This document shows positions 1 to 8,602 of a DNA stretch of 64,000 nucleotides, piece after piece. A model generated the notes under the pieces. That model worked only from the letters and a program-made list of their open reading frames with translations, was not told the origin of the DNA and ran no database searches. The position numbers and the translations under genes were made by a program. Origin of the DNA: Gemmataceae bacterium. GTDB lineage: Bacteria > Planctomycetota > Planctomycetia > Gemmatales > Gemmataceae. Each line of letters begins with the position of its first letter. The stretch's first letter is position 1. The stretch lies in contig LR594584.1 of assembly GCA_901538445.1 (NCBI GenBank), positions 2,159,738 through 2,223,737 on the forward strand, given 5' to 3'.

Positions 1-57
1 CCGCGGGCGTCCCGCCCGCTGCTTGGGAGCGCCACAGAGCGGGCGGGACGCCCGCGG
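1..57. repeat. Perfect 20-bp inverted repeat at left edge
   Basis: Arms at 1-20 and 38-57 are exact reverse complements built on GGGCGGGACGCCCGCGG, with a 17-nt loop. The outer arms of the nested palindrome at 4231-4392 share the same GCCCGCGGTCCCA core, so both belong to one dispersed family. The element may extend left of the window. Confidence 0.85.
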
Positions 58-124
58 TCCCAGGGGTGCCCCCGGTCTTATCTTGAGCGCTCTGGGGGCA
101 TCACCTGTGGGGGTCTCGCCGCGG

Positions 125-178
125 CCCCCTCACCCGGCCGCGAAGCGCGGCCACCCTCTCCCGCTAAGGGGAGAGGGC
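125..178. repeat. Dispersed CCTCTCCC/GGGTGAGGGG repeat, one half-unit
   Basis: This half-unit has two small hairpins: GGCCGCG-aa-GCGCGGCC-like, then CCCTCTCCCGCTAAGGGGAGAGGG. Related copies lie near 22433-22566, 22992-23042, 47528-47661 and 48327-48507. The rest of 1-234 holds no gene that I can see. Confidence 0.75.
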
Positions 179-234
179 ACCGAACCACGACCCGACGCAT
201 AGAGATCACGGCGATTCGGTCCGAGTCCCCCGGT

Positions 235-2088
235 TCACGGGCACCGCACCAGCACTCGCAGCCGCTTGGTGCGGTACGACCCGCCCGACTCGGTGAACGT
301 CCAGTCCGGGTTCCCCTTGGGGTTGTTGCCGATGCCGATCTCGGCCCTGTCGGGGCCGGCCCGCCACTTGTTCACCGCGAACAGCGTCTGCTTCGCCCCG
401 TAGTTGTGGACCTGCATGCTCCCGTGCCCGTCGTGCGGGCCGGACGGCTGGTCGCCGAAGTCGTACTTCCCGGAGTCGGCGTTGGGCACCTTCGCGCCGT
501 TACCCGGGCCGTAGTTGCTCGACCAGAACTCGATGTTCCCGGTCGCGATGCCGGTCCCGGTCACGACCCCCGGAACGTTCGAGTACACGTTCATGCTCGC
601 CACGCGGGTCTGGAACACGGCGCCGCCCGCCGTCGGCACGCCGACCTGCCCCGCGTCGGTGGTGAACGCCGCCATCGACACGTACAGGTACTGCGCCTCG
701 CCGTCGGCCTTGCGCAGCTCCAGGAAGTACGCGACCCGGTCGAACGGGCGGGCGACCCGCGAGCGGCGGTCCGCGTCGTAGGCGACGTCCCTCCCGAGCC
801 GGGCGAGGTTCAGGTCGTACACGAGCTGGTACTCGGCCGCCTCCGGCACCATGGCCTCGATGCCGTCGGACTGCGGGGGCGGCTTCGGCTTCGCCTTCGG
901 CGGGGCGGCGGGCGGCTCCGGCTCCTCCACCGAGCGGGCCGGCGACGCCGGCAGGGCGGCGTACACGAGCCCGACCGCCAGCGCCGCACCCGCGACGACC
1001 GCGGCGACCGCGACCGGGAGCCGGCTCCGCTTCGGGTCCGGGTTCCGGGCGGGGGGCGGGCGGAGCACCGCGTCGAGCGCGGCGGCCACCTCGCCGGGGG
1101 TCGCGAAGCGGTCGGCGGGGGCCTTCGCGAGCATGCGCCGCACGAGCGCGGCGAGCGCGGGCGGCGCGTCCGGCCGCACCGCGGCGAGGTCGGGCGGCTC
1201 GGCCTGCTGGTGCTTCATGAGCTTCGTCGCGAGCGGGCCGGTGCCGAACGGCGGCTCCCCTGTGAGGAGGTAGAAGAGCGTGCAGCCGAGGCTGTAGACG
1301 TCGGCCCGGGTGTCGGCGGCGTGGAAGTCGAGCGCCTGCTCCGGGGCCTGGTAGTCGACGGTGCCGAGCGTCGCCGAGCCGTCGCTGGTCATGAACGTGT
1401 CCCGCTGCTCGCCGGCGGCGGCGTGGAGCCGCGCGAGGCCCAGGTCGAGGAGCTTCACCGTGCCCGCGTCGGGGCCGGTCACCAGGAAGTTCGAGGGCTT
1501 CACGTCGCGGTGGACGAGTCCGTGCTCGTGGGCGTGCTGGAGCCCGAGCGCCGCCTGGCGGGCGTACTCGCACGCGCGTTCGACCGGGAGCGGCCCCGAC
1601 TGCTTCACGAGCCGCTCGAGGTCGGTCCCCTCGGCGTACTCCATCGCCAGGAAGTGCGCCTCGCCCACCCGGCCGGCGTCGAGGGTGGCGATGAGGTTCG
1701 GGTGCGGGGGCAGCCCGCGGGACACGCAGATCTCGCGGTGGAACCGGCCCACGGTCTCGGGGTCGGCGACCAGTTCGGCCCGGAGCACCTTGAGCGCCGC
1801 GAACCGCGAGTGCTCGGCGTCCCACGCCTTGTACACCTGCCCGGCCCCGCCCTCGCCGAGCCGCTCGATGACGGCGTACCCGCCGAGTACGAGTTCGCCG
1901 GCGCGGCCCCGGGCCACGCGGTCGGCCTGGAACGGGGTCAGCGCGCCGAGGCGGATCAGCTCCTCGCCGAGCGCCCGGACGTCGGGGAACTGGTCGCGCA
2001 GGGCGGGGAGCCGGGCCTTCCAGTCCGGCGGGAGCACGGGCAGGTGGTGCAGGGCGGCGACGAACTCGTCGAGGGTCGCGAGGGGCAT
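235..2088 (-). CDS. Membrane-anchored Ser/Thr protein kinase (PknB-like) with C-terminal sensor-like domain
   Basis: About 617 aa from the ATG at 2088. A longer in-frame start at 2190 is possible, but it only adds Gly/Arg-rich sequence. The kinase domain spans roughly residues 70-345. It has the glycine loop GEGGAG (78-83), the VAIK-type lysine near residue 100, HRDVKPSN with the catalytic Asp near 195, DLG in place of DFG near 215-217, and an APE-type motif (YQAPE). A Pro-rich linker and one transmembrane helix (about 358-379) follow, so the kinase should be cytoplasmic and the last ~200 residues outside the cytoplasm. That C-terminal part is rich in Gly, Asn and beta-prone sequence and I do not recognise it as a named family. 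The protein probably phosphorylates unknown targets in response to an external cue. No neighbour identifies the pathway. Confidence 0.93.
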   Translation of the reverse strand: MPLATLDEFVAALHHLPVLPPDWKARLPALRDQFPDVRALGEELIRLGALTPFQADRVARGRAGELVLGGYAVIERLGEGGAGQVYKAWDAEHSRFAALKVLRAELVADPETVGRFHREICVSRGLPPHPNLIATLDAGRVGEAHFLAMEYAEGTDLERLVKQSGPLPVERACEYARQAALGLQHAHEHGLVHRDVKPSNFLVTGPDAGTVKLLDLGLARLHAAAGEQRDTFMTSDGSATLGTVDYQAPEQALDFHAADTRADVYSLGCTLFYLLTGEPPFGTGPLATKLMKHQQAEPPDLAAVRPDAPPALAALVRRMLAKAPADRFATPGEVAAALDAVLRPPPARNPDPKRSRLPVAVAAVVAGAALAVGLVYAALPASPARSVEEPEPPAAPPKAKPKPPPQSDGIEAMVPEAAEYQLVYDLNLARLGRDVAYDADRRSRVARPFDRVAYFLELRKADGEAQYLYVSMAAFTTDAGQVGVPTAGGAVFQTRVASMNVYSNVPGVVTGTGIATGNIEFWSSNYGPGNGAKVPNADSGKYDFGDQPSGPHDGHGSMQVHNYGAKQTLFAVNKWRAGPDRAEIGIGNNPKGNPDWTFTESGGSYRTKRLRVLVRCP

Positions 2089-2194
2089 GGTCCGGTCCGG
2101 CTGCGTCGGGGAGGAACGCGGTCCGCTCCCCCCAGTGTCCCCCGCCGCGCGCCCGCCGCCAAGGGCAATCCCCCGGGCGGGCACCGTCACGGCG

Positions 2195-3031
2195 TCACGG
2201 CAGGGTGACGATGCGGCCGTCGCTGATCTGGATCAGGCTGCCGATGTCGGCCGGCGGGATGTTCGTCGGGAGGAACCGGGCCGCGCCGTCGGCGAACAGC
2301 GCGCAGAACCCGTTCCCGTACACGCCCCCGCCGAGCCGCGGCGGGGCCGCGGCCGAGAACGGCTCGTCGGGCTTCGTCCAGATGATCGGATCGTAGGCCT
2401 CCGCGACGAGCAGCGTGTTCGATGCCCCGTCGGAGATGACCGGCGGGGCCACGCCGCGGGCGACCTGTCCCGGGGGGGGCAACTTCGCATCGCCGAGCAC
2501 GGTGCCCTTCCCGCTGAACGACCGCAGGAAGGTGTACCCGAACGTGTTCGTGTTCCCCGGGGCGTACAGCTTCGGCATCTGCGGGATCAGCTTCTTGTTG
2601 TGCGCGCTGTCCCACGGCTCGTCGAGCTTGAACTGCTTGTACAGCGCGTCCTGCTCGATGAACGGCAGCAGCGCGACCCGCCAGCTCAGCCCGACCTTCC
2701 CGTTCGCATCGGCGACACCCGCGGGGAAGCCGCCGATGGTGTCGCTGGCGGCGTGGAACCCGAGGCCGATCTGCTTGAGGTTCTCCAGTTCGGCCGTGCG
2801 CCCCGCGGCGACGGTGATCTGGAAGTTGTAGAGCGGGCGCTGGGTCGGCGGGCTCGGCAGCGACGGGTCGAGTGGCTGGGCCGGCGGGGTGCCGGTGCTC
2901 TGGCCCGGTGCGGGCGTCGCCTTCGGCGGCGGGGCCGGGGTCGAGTCGGGCTGCGTGGGGGCGGGCTTCTTCTTGCACGCCGGGACCGCGACGAGGAGCG
3001 CGGCGATGAGAGCGGGAACGATCTTCGGCAC
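2195..3031 (-). CDS. DUF1559-like lipoprotein
   Basis: About 278 aa. I chose the GTG at 3031 because a GGAGG lies seven bases upstream and the N-terminus then becomes a short lipoprotein signal ending VPAC, with Cys at residue 19. A Pro-rich linker follows. The body then matches the DUF1559 pattern of planctomycetes: NLKQIGLGFHAASD, a WRVALLPFIEQ stretch, and FADGAARFLP near the end. Classical DUF1559 proteins begin with a type IV pilin-like helix. Here a lipobox replaces it, so the protein is probably tethered to a membrane rather than assembled into a pilus-like structure. It ends 106 bases upstream of the kinase start on the same strand. Molecular function is unknown. Confidence 0.8.
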   Translation of the reverse strand: MPKIVPALIAALLVAVPACKKKPAPTQPDSTPAPPPKATPAPGQSTGTPPAQPLDPSLPSPPTQRPLYNFQITVAAGRTAELENLKQIGLGFHAASDTIGGFPAGVADANGKVGLSWRVALLPFIEQDALYKQFKLDEPWDSAHNKKLIPQMPKLYAPGNTNTFGYTFLRSFSGKGTVLGDAKLPPPGQVARGVAPPVISDGASNTLLVAEAYDPIIWTKPDEPFSAAAPPRLGGGVYGNGFCALFADGAARFLPTNIPPADIGSLIQISDGRIVTLP

Positions 3032-3109
3032 GGTGGAACCTCCACGGGGCGGGCGAACCGACAGCCTATCCGGGCCCGCGGCGCGCGAACAGCGGCACAC
3101 ACCGGGACT

Positions 3110-3544
3110 TCACATCTTGATGACCCGGAGCCGCCGGCTGATCTCCTCGACCGGGATCACGTCGCCCCGGCCCGCACCGGGGCACACCGCGCGGGTGTGC
3201 TCCCAGTCCTCGGGGGTGGCGACGTTGCTGTCCCAGAACGGCCAGGTGCGGCACTGCGGGGGCCGCACGGGGTAGATGGTGCAGCCCTTCTTCGCGTCCC
3301 AGAAGTCGCAGTCGCCGTTGGCCCGCTCGCGGAGGGTGACGCGGCCGCGGGCGCGGCGGGTGTGGACCGCCCGCACCTCGCCGACCGGCTCGCGGAGGAA
3401 CGCGGCGATCGCGGCGATCTCGTCGTCGGTGACCCAGACGTACCCGGGCTCCCCGGTGCAGCACTTGCCGCACCGGGTACACTCGAACGCGAGCCCGTCG
3501 GCGTACCACGGCTCCTCGGGCGGTGCGGGTTGCTGCTCGTTCAC
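3110..3544 (-). CDS. YkgJ-family cysteine-cluster protein
   Basis: About 144 aa from a GTG at 3544 that has a GGAGG upstream. The longer reading to 3625 overlaps the next gene and lacks a ribosome site. The family mark is the cluster ECTRCGKCC at residues 21-29, followed by a conserved region containing CTIYPVRPPQCRTWPF. Family members are thought to bind zinc or an iron-sulfur cluster, but the reaction is not established. The neighbouring oxygenase gene overlaps only the longer, rejected version of this gene. Confidence 0.85.
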   Translation of the reverse strand: MNEQQPAPPEEPWYADGLAFECTRCGKCCTGEPGYVWVTDDEIAAIAAFLREPVGEVRAVHTRRARGRVTLRERANGDCDFWDAKKGCTIYPVRPPQCRTWPFWDSNVATPEDWEHTRAVCPGAGRGDVIPVEEISRRLRVIKM

Positions 3545-3606
3545 GGCGTCCTCCGGGTCATCAGGAGGATTGTAGCGGGCGATTCTGGCGAACGAGGCCA
3601 GGGATT

Positions 3607-4179
3607 CTATTTGTCCCACTGACACATCACGTCGGTCCGCATGACGTACTTCCGGCCGTCGGCGACCGGCGCGCCGCGGTGCAGGATCTTGTGCGGGAAC
3701 ACCAGCGCCTTACCCTCTTCGGGTTGGACACGCAGCACCTGTTGGCCGGTCATGCCCCGGAACTCGGTCGCGCCGCCGGCGACGTTACCGTTCAGATAAA
3801 TCATGAACGTGAACGCGCTGTGTTCGAGCGGCGAGCGCTCGTACCGGCCGTCGAAGTGCCAGTCGAACTGCTGGCCGGAGTCGTACCGGTAGAACCGGAA
3901 CCGCTCGTTGAGGCCAACCGGAATCCAGAACCGCGCCCACTCGGCGAAGAACGGCCGCAGCCGCTCCCACATCTCGGCGGCGAGGTGCGGGTCGTCGATC
4001 ATCACGCGGTCGTTGTTGCGGATGTCCTTCCGCATCACCGGGCCGCTCATCGTGGAGATCGGCGCGTCGCCGTAGCCCACGCCCTCGGTCCGGGCGATGT
4101 ACCGGGCGCACTCCTCCGGCGAGAGGAACCCGTGGATCACGAACAAATCGTCGCGCTCGGCGAGGAACTCTTTACGCAT
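3607..4179 (-). CDS. 2-oxoglutarate/Fe(II) oxygenase, prolyl 4-hydroxylase type
   Basis: About 190 aa from the ATG at 4179, which is preceded by GGAGCAG. The earlier start at 4362 would translate the palindromic repeat and is rejected. The fold is the double-stranded beta helix of prolyl 4-hydroxylases. DWHFDG supplies the HxD iron ligands, GGATEF is typical of the family, HKILHRGAPV carries the distal His, and KYVMRTDVM carries the Arg that binds 2-oxoglutarate. Such enzymes hydroxylate a protein or small-molecule substrate while converting 2-oxoglutarate to succinate. The substrate cannot be told from the sequence. Confidence 0.88.
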   Translation of the reverse strand: MRKEFLAERDDLFVIHGFLSPEECARYIARTEGVGYGDAPISTMSGPVMRKDIRNNDRVMIDDPHLAAEMWERLRPFFAEWARFWIPVGLNERFRFYRYDSGQQFDWHFDGRYERSPLEHSAFTFMIYLNGNVAGGATEFRGMTGQQVLRVQPEEGKALVFPHKILHRGAPVADGRKYVMRTDVMCQWDK

Positions 4180-4230
4180 GGTCTGCTCCGGGCGAGCGGG
4201 GGGTGTTAACCCCCGAAGGTCGAGTTCTGT

Positions 4231-4392
4231 CCTGGGACCGCGGGCGACTCGCCCGCCTCCACGTGTTGTGTGTTCTGTAGCTGGCCTCTGTGAGGCCGGC
4301 GCGTCGGGGATTCCGTGCGCGCCGGCCTCACAGAGGCCAGCTACAGAACACACAGCTTTCACAGCGGCGGGCGAGACGCCCGCGGTCCCAGG
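4231..4392. repeat. Nested palindrome: one inverted repeat inside another
   Basis: The outer arms (4231-4257 and 4366-4392) pair over 27 bp with one mismatch. Inside them, 4269-4303 and 4318-4352 form a perfect 35-bp inverted repeat around a 14-nt loop. The outer arms share sequence with the repeat at 1-57, while the inner arms (GTAGCTGGCCTCTGTGAGG) belong to another family. This suggests that one mobile palindrome was inserted into another. Confidence 0.9.
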
Positions 4393-4425
4393 TGAAGGCA
4401 GAAACCCTGCTCGCCAGACCGGACA

Positions 4426-5433
4426 CTACCGGAGGGGCACCATGTTCGCGAGAAACTGCCTGGTGCAGTTCTCCCAGGTGTAGGTCGCGCCCTCGGCGGC
4501 GCACGCGGCGGGGTCGCCGGTCGCCAGGGCGCGCGCGACGGCGGCACCGAGGTCGGGGTCGCACGCGCCCAGCTTTTCGTTGGTGATGATGTCGCCGGGG
4601 CCGGTCACCGGGTACGCCGCGACCGGCAGGCCGGACGCCAGCGCCTCGATCACGACGACGCCGAACGTGTCGGTCTTGCTCGGGAACACGAACAGGTCCG
4701 CGGCCGCGTACGCCTCGCCGAGCGCCTGCCCCGAGCGGTAGCCCAGGAACACGGCGTCCGGGTACTGCTTCTCCAGCGACGCACGCGCCGGGCCGTCGCC
4801 GACGATCACCTTCGTGCCGGGCGTCTTCAGCTCCAGGAAGTCGTCGATCCCCTTCTCGTGCGACACCCGGCCGACGTACAGCAGCACCGGCCGCGCGTGC
4901 CCGGACTCGACCTTCGGCCGGGGGCGGAACGTGCCCAGGTCCACGCCGCGGGACCACCGGTGGATCGGCGGCCGGAACCCGCGGGCGACCAGCTCCTTCT
5001 CCAGGCTCGGCGTCGCGACCATCATCATCGCCGCCCCACCGTGGAACCACTTCAGGAACGGGTACGTGAGGCTCTCGGGCACGCCGGCGAGCCTCTTGAG
5101 GTACTCCGGGAACCGCGTGTGGTACGACGTGGTGAAGTTCCACCGCATCCGGCGGCAAAACTGGCGAACCATCAGGCCGATCGTCCCCTCCGTGGAGATG
5201 TGGACGTAGTCCGGCCGGAACTTCAGCACCCGTTCGTACACGCGGCCCGTCCGCGGGTAACTGATCGGGATCTCGGGGTAGAATGGGGTGGGCACCGACG
5301 GGTACGCGGTCGGCTCGATGATCTCGACCACGTGGCCCCACTCCCGCAGGACGAGGGCCGTCATTTCGAGCGTGCGGACCACGCCGCTCACTTGCGGGTG
5401 CCAGGCGTCGGTCGCGATGAGGATGCGTGCCAT
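4426..5433 (-). CDS. GT4-family glycosyltransferase
   Basis: 335 aa, the normal length for a GT-B enzyme of family 4. The N-terminal Rossmann half starts MARILIATDAWHPQVSGVV, the usual start of SQD2/MgtA-type transferases, and ends near SRGVDLGTFRP. The C-terminal half contains LLYVGRVSHEKG, the donor-contact region FVFPSKTDTFGVVVIEALA with the EX7E-type glutamates, and GLPVAAYPVTGP. It should transfer a sugar from a nucleotide donor to a lipid or another sugar on the cytoplasmic side of the membrane. Acceptor and donor are not identifiable. It is separated from the oxygenase by the nested palindrome and is probably its own transcription unit. Confidence 0.92.
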   Translation of the reverse strand: MARILIATDAWHPQVSGVVRTLEMTALVLREWGHVVEIIEPTAYPSVPTPFYPEIPISYPRTGRVYERVLKFRPDYVHISTEGTIGLMVRQFCRRMRWNFTTSYHTRFPEYLKRLAGVPESLTYPFLKWFHGGAAMMMVATPSLEKELVARGFRPPIHRWSRGVDLGTFRPRPKVESGHARPVLLYVGRVSHEKGIDDFLELKTPGTKVIVGDGPARASLEKQYPDAVFLGYRSGQALGEAYAAADLFVFPSKTDTFGVVVIEALASGLPVAAYPVTGPGDIITNEKLGACDPDLGAAVARALATGDPAACAAEGATYTWENCTRQFLANMVPLR

Positions 5434-5436
5434 ACG

Positions 5437-5540
5437 TGAGTTTCGAGTTCCTGGTTCCGAGTTTCAAGTTCCGAACCTCGGGCGGCCGCGGTGGGTTCCG
5501 GTCGCAACTCGAAACCTGAAACTCGCAACTCGAAACTAGG
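5437..5540. repeat. Imperfect inverted repeat of GAGTTTCGAGTT type
   Basis: Short reiterated units (GAGTTTC, GAGTTCC, AACTCGAAAC) occur in opposite orientation on the two sides of a GC-rich centre. They lie between the divergent glycosyltransferase and the small-protein gene. Any promoter for either gene must lie in or beside it. Confidence 0.6.
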
Positions 5541-5549
5541 GATCAGACT

Positions 5550-5765
5550 ATGCCGGACCCGGACAAGCGGAAGCTCCGCGAGGCGAAGCGGGCCATCAAG
5601 AAGCGCGGCAACAAGCACCGGCGGCAGGAACTCAAGCGGTCCCTGGCCGAGAACCCGGACGAGGCTTCGCACGTCGAGGAGAACCTCGGCAAGCACCGCA
5701 GCGACACGCTCAACCGCCTCGACAACGACAGCACCCGCCGCAAGCCCGACGAGGAAAGAGACTGA
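5550..5765 (+). CDS. Small basic charged protein, conserved-hypothetical type
   Basis: 71 aa, very rich in Lys, Arg, Glu and Asp, starting MPDPDKRKLREAKRAIKKRG. It has no hydrophobic core segment, signal or cysteine, and is predicted to be helical or disordered. The high positive charge in the first half would suit nucleic-acid or ribosome contact, but this is inference. A strong intrinsic terminator 78 bases downstream supports it being a real transcribed unit. I do not recognise a named family. Confidence 0.7.
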   Translation: MPDPDKRKLREAKRAIKKRGNKHRRQELKRSLAENPDEASHVEENLGKHRSDTLNRLDNDSTRRKPDEERD

Positions 5766-5842
5766 AGACCAGAGGACAGAGGCGCAGGAAGCGAGTTGGC
5801 CCTGCTGTCCTCTGTCCTTCTGAGGTTCTGTCCGCCGGGCGT

Positions 5843-5870
5843 AACGCCCCGGGCGCGCCGGGGCGTTTTC
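5843..5870 (+). terminator. Rho-independent terminator
   Basis: A 10-bp perfect stem (5843-5852 with 5858-5867, AACGCCCCGG/CCGGGGCGTT) with a 5-nt loop runs into TTTTC. It closes the small basic protein gene and insulates the next gene. Confidence 0.8.
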
Positions 5871-5943
5871 GTTGGTGGGCCGCTGCGGCCGGGGGTATCT
5901 TCGACGGGTGTCCGAACGACGGACGAACCCGAGGAGCCCTCCC

Positions 5944-6879
5944 GTGAAGCCGCTCATCCCCCTGCTCGCGTGCCTGTGCTGCGTTCCGCTCCTGGCGGCC
6001 GACGACAAGGACGCCGCCGCCAAGAAGGAGCTGGAGGCGCTCCAGGGCGAGTGGCACGTCGCCTCGGTGTCGGGGCTGGGGCGGTCGCTCCCATGGATGG
6101 ACTACCGCGACGCGGGGGTCACCATCAAGGGCTCGGAGCTGTCGTCGAAGCTGTTCACCGGGAGCCAGGTGAGCACGTTCGCCCGCGTCGGGAAGCGCAC
6201 CACCCCGGCGGTGCGGCCGGTGCTGGGCACGATCCTCCGCGACCGCGAGAAGCCCGACGAGCCGAAGCTCCAGCCGCTGACGTTCCGACTCGACCCGGCG
6301 GCGGCCCCGAAGCGGATCGACGTCGAGTTCAAGGACGGCCCGGACGCCCTGACGCTGCTGGGCGTCTACGCGCTCGACGGCGAGCAGCTCAAGATCTGCC
6401 TCGCGGTCCCGAAGGCGGCGCGGCCCAAGGAGGTCGCGGCCGGCGACGACCGCGTCGTCCTCTCGCTCGCCCGCAAGCCGACCGAGGACGCCGCACGGGT
6501 CAAGGCGATCAAGGGCGCCCGCGAGCAGTTGGCCGGCACCTGGGCCGTCGAGAGCGGCAAGTTCGACCAGGACGAACTGTCGGCCCAGGACCTGAAGGAC
6601 TTCCGCCTGACGTTCGGTGACGACGGCGTGAAGTGGGAAGAGGCTGGTAAGACCGAGGCGCTCGCGGTGGAACTGGACCCGACCACCACGCCCGCGGCCG
6701 CGAACCTCACGGTGGCCGCCGGCCCGCGGAAGGGCGAACTGATCCGTGCCGTGTACGAACTGAAGCAGGACGCCCTGACGCTGCGCCTGCCGTTCTCGCT
6801 CGACTACCCGCGGCCGCCGGACCTCGCGAAGGAGGTCGGGATCGACGCGCTCTTGGTCCTCAAGCGCGCCAAGCCGTGA
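5944..6879 (+). CDS. Secreted protein with two TIGR03067-type domains
   Basis: About 311 aa from a GTG at 5944 with GAGGAG upstream. The longer frame from 5872 has no ribosome site. A short signal peptide (LIPLLACLCCVPLLAA) precedes the mature protein. Two copies of the planctomycete TIGR03067-like unit follow: one begins LEALQGEWHVASVSG, the other LAGTWAVESGKFDQDELS, each with a lipocalin-like beta-strand pattern. The family is common and expanded in Gemmata relatives, with no established function. The product should be periplasmic or extracellular. Confidence 0.82.
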   Translation: MKPLIPLLACLCCVPLLAADDKDAAAKKELEALQGEWHVASVSGLGRSLPWMDYRDAGVTIKGSELSSKLFTGSQVSTFARVGKRTTPAVRPVLGTILRDREKPDEPKLQPLTFRLDPAAAPKRIDVEFKDGPDALTLLGVYALDGEQLKICLAVPKAARPKEVAAGDDRVVLSLARKPTEDAARVKAIKGAREQLAGTWAVESGKFDQDELSAQDLKDFRLTFGDDGVKWEEAGKTEALAVELDPTTTPAAANLTVAAGPRKGELIRAVYELKQDALTLRLPFSLDYPRPPDLAKEVGIDALLVLKRAKP

Positions 6880-6958
6880 CCGCCGCGCCGCCCCGTCGGG
6901 CTTGAGATTCCGCACCCCGTCGCTTACGCTCCCGGTTCGCCACGAACCCGGAGCGCTC

Positions 6959-8266
6959 ATGTCCGCTGCCCACACCGTCCCGCACACCCGCATCCTGTTC
7001 GGCCTCGTCGCGGGGGCCGTCGCGGGGTGTACCGCCAACGCGCTCGTCCACAACGGCACCCTCCCCCTCAAAGTCCTCAACGACCTGCTCGAGTACCTCG
7101 TCCGGCCGGTCGGGCAGGTGTTCATGAACCTGCTGTTCATGGCGATCATCCCGCTCGTGTTCGCGTCGCTGTCGGTCGGGGTCACCAAGCTCGGCGGCAC
7201 CGCCAACGTCGGCCGGGTCGGGCTGAAGACGATCACGTACTTCCTCGTCACCACCGCGTGCGCCGCGGCGATCGGCATCACGCTGGTGAACGCCGTCCGC
7301 CCCGGCGACCAACTCCCGGACGCGCAGAAGGAGGAACTGCGGGGGAAGTTCGCCGGCGAGCCGGCGAAGCCGGGCGAGAAGAAGGACCAGTTCGGGATCA
7401 ACACGTTCGTCAACATCGTCCCGAAGAACCCGCTCGAGTCGTTCGTGAAGAAGGACATGCTCGCGGTCATCTTCACGGCGCTGGTCGTCGGCATCGCCCT
7501 CACCCGCATGGACCCCGAGCGGGCAAGGCTCATCGTCAACCTGCTCGAGGGCGTCAACGACATCGCCGACTTCATCCTGCGGCTCGCGATGGCGCTGGCC
7601 CCCTACGCGGTGTTCTGCCTGATCTTCGCGACCACCGCGGACCTCGGGTTCGAGATCCTCAAGGCGCTCGCGGCGTTCGTGTTCACCGTCCTCGGCGGCC
7701 TCGCGGTCCACCTGTGCGTGGTGCTGCCGCTGCTGGTGAAGTTCCTCGGCGGGATGTCGCCGCTGGAGTTCTTCCGCAAGAGCCGCGGGACGATGGTGAC
7801 GGCGTTCAGCACGAGTTCGTCGAGCGCGACGCTGCCGACGGCGATGAAGTGCGCCGAGGAGGAACTCGGGGTGCCGGCCCGGGTGTCGCGGTTCGTGCTG
7901 CCGCTGTCAGCGTCGATGAACCACAACGGCACGGCGCTGTTCGAGTCGGTGACGGTGCTGTTCCTGGCGCAAGTCTTCGGCGTCGAGCTTGCGCTCGGCC
8001 AGCAACTCGTGGTGCTGGTGCTGTGCATCCTGACGGCAACGGGCATGGCCGGGGTGCCGGGCGGGTCGCTGCCGCTCATCGGCATGATCCTGGTGACCGC
8101 GACCGACGGGAAGGTGGCGGCCGGCGCGATCGCGATCGTGCTCGGCGTGGACCGCATCCTCGACATGTGCCGCACGACGGTGAACGTGACCGCGGACCTG
8201 ACGACGGCGGTGTTCGTGGCCCGCACCGAGCCGACCGACCCCGAGTCCGCTTCTCCGACGGCGTGA
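6959..8266 (+). CDS. Dicarboxylate/amino acid:cation symporter (SDF/DAACS family)
   Basis: About 435 aa from the ATG at 6959 with CGGAG upstream. It has the glutamate-transporter-homologue plan: six N-terminal hydrophobic helices, the serine-rich re-entrant loop STSSSSATLPTAMKCAEEE, the helix VLPLSASMNHNGTALFE with the NHxGT-like cation site, and the C-terminal loop AGVPGGSLPLIGMIL followed by DRILDMCRTTVNVT, whose Asp and Arg contact the acidic substrate. It should import C4-dicarboxylates or Glu/Asp with Na+ or H+. A charged hydrophilic stretch near residues 118-145 (EELRGKFAGEPAKPGEKKD) is longer than in many homologues. Confidence 0.95.
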   Translation: MSAAHTVPHTRILFGLVAGAVAGCTANALVHNGTLPLKVLNDLLEYLVRPVGQVFMNLLFMAIIPLVFASLSVGVTKLGGTANVGRVGLKTITYFLVTTACAAAIGITLVNAVRPGDQLPDAQKEELRGKFAGEPAKPGEKKDQFGINTFVNIVPKNPLESFVKKDMLAVIFTALVVGIALTRMDPERARLIVNLLEGVNDIADFILRLAMALAPYAVFCLIFATTADLGFEILKALAAFVFTVLGGLAVHLCVVLPLLVKFLGGMSPLEFFRKSRGTMVTAFSTSSSSATLPTAMKCAEEELGVPARVSRFVLPLSASMNHNGTALFESVTVLFLAQVFGVELALGQQLVVLVLCILTATGMAGVPGGSLPLIGMILVTATDGKVAAGAIAIVLGVDRILDMCRTTVNVTADLTTAVFVARTEPTDPESASPTA

Positions 8267-8305
8267 CCGTGCGGTACGATGGGGGGAACCTCAAGGAGAA
8301 CCGAC

Positions 8306-8602
8306 ATGGTGATTCCCGCAGCGTCGATCCCGCGCCAGGGGCTCCGCACCGCCGACGGCGAGGTGTTCGCGTACGTCGTCCACGCCGACGAACTCGCCCG
8401 CATGCAGGCCGAAATCGCGACCCTCCGCGAGCAACTCGCGACCGCGATCAGCCAGCGCGACCACCATCTGGCCAAGCGCGAGGAACTCCTGAAGACTTAC
8501 TTCCCGTTGCTCCCCACGCCGGAAGAGATGAGTGCCCCACAGGCCACTTCCGAGGATATGGCAGCACTCATCGCCGAACTCGAAGCCACCGGGGGGCGGT
8601 GA
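8306..8602 (+). CDS. Small coiled-coil protein, possible antitoxin
   Basis: 98 aa from the ATG at 8306 with AAGGAG upstream. The start at 8279 has no ribosome site. The N-terminal part (VIPAASIPRQGLRTADGEVFAYVVHADE) looks like short beta strands. A heptad-rich coiled coil (ARMQAEIATLREQLATAISQ) and an acidic tail follow. Its TGA overlaps the next gene's ATG as TGATG, so the two are translationally coupled. The size, coupling and partner suggest an antitoxin-like role, but I do not recognise a known antitoxin family. Confidence 0.72.
   Translation: MVIPAASIPRQGLRTADGEVFAYVVHADELARMQAEIATLREQLATAISQRDHHLAKREELLKTYFPLLPTPEEMSAPQATSEDMAALIAELEATGGR

Noticed and set aside
5710-7575. A 621-aa minus-strand frame
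   Set aside because: It is antisense to the TIGR03067 gene and the symporter, which have ribosome sites, signals and family motifs on the plus strand.
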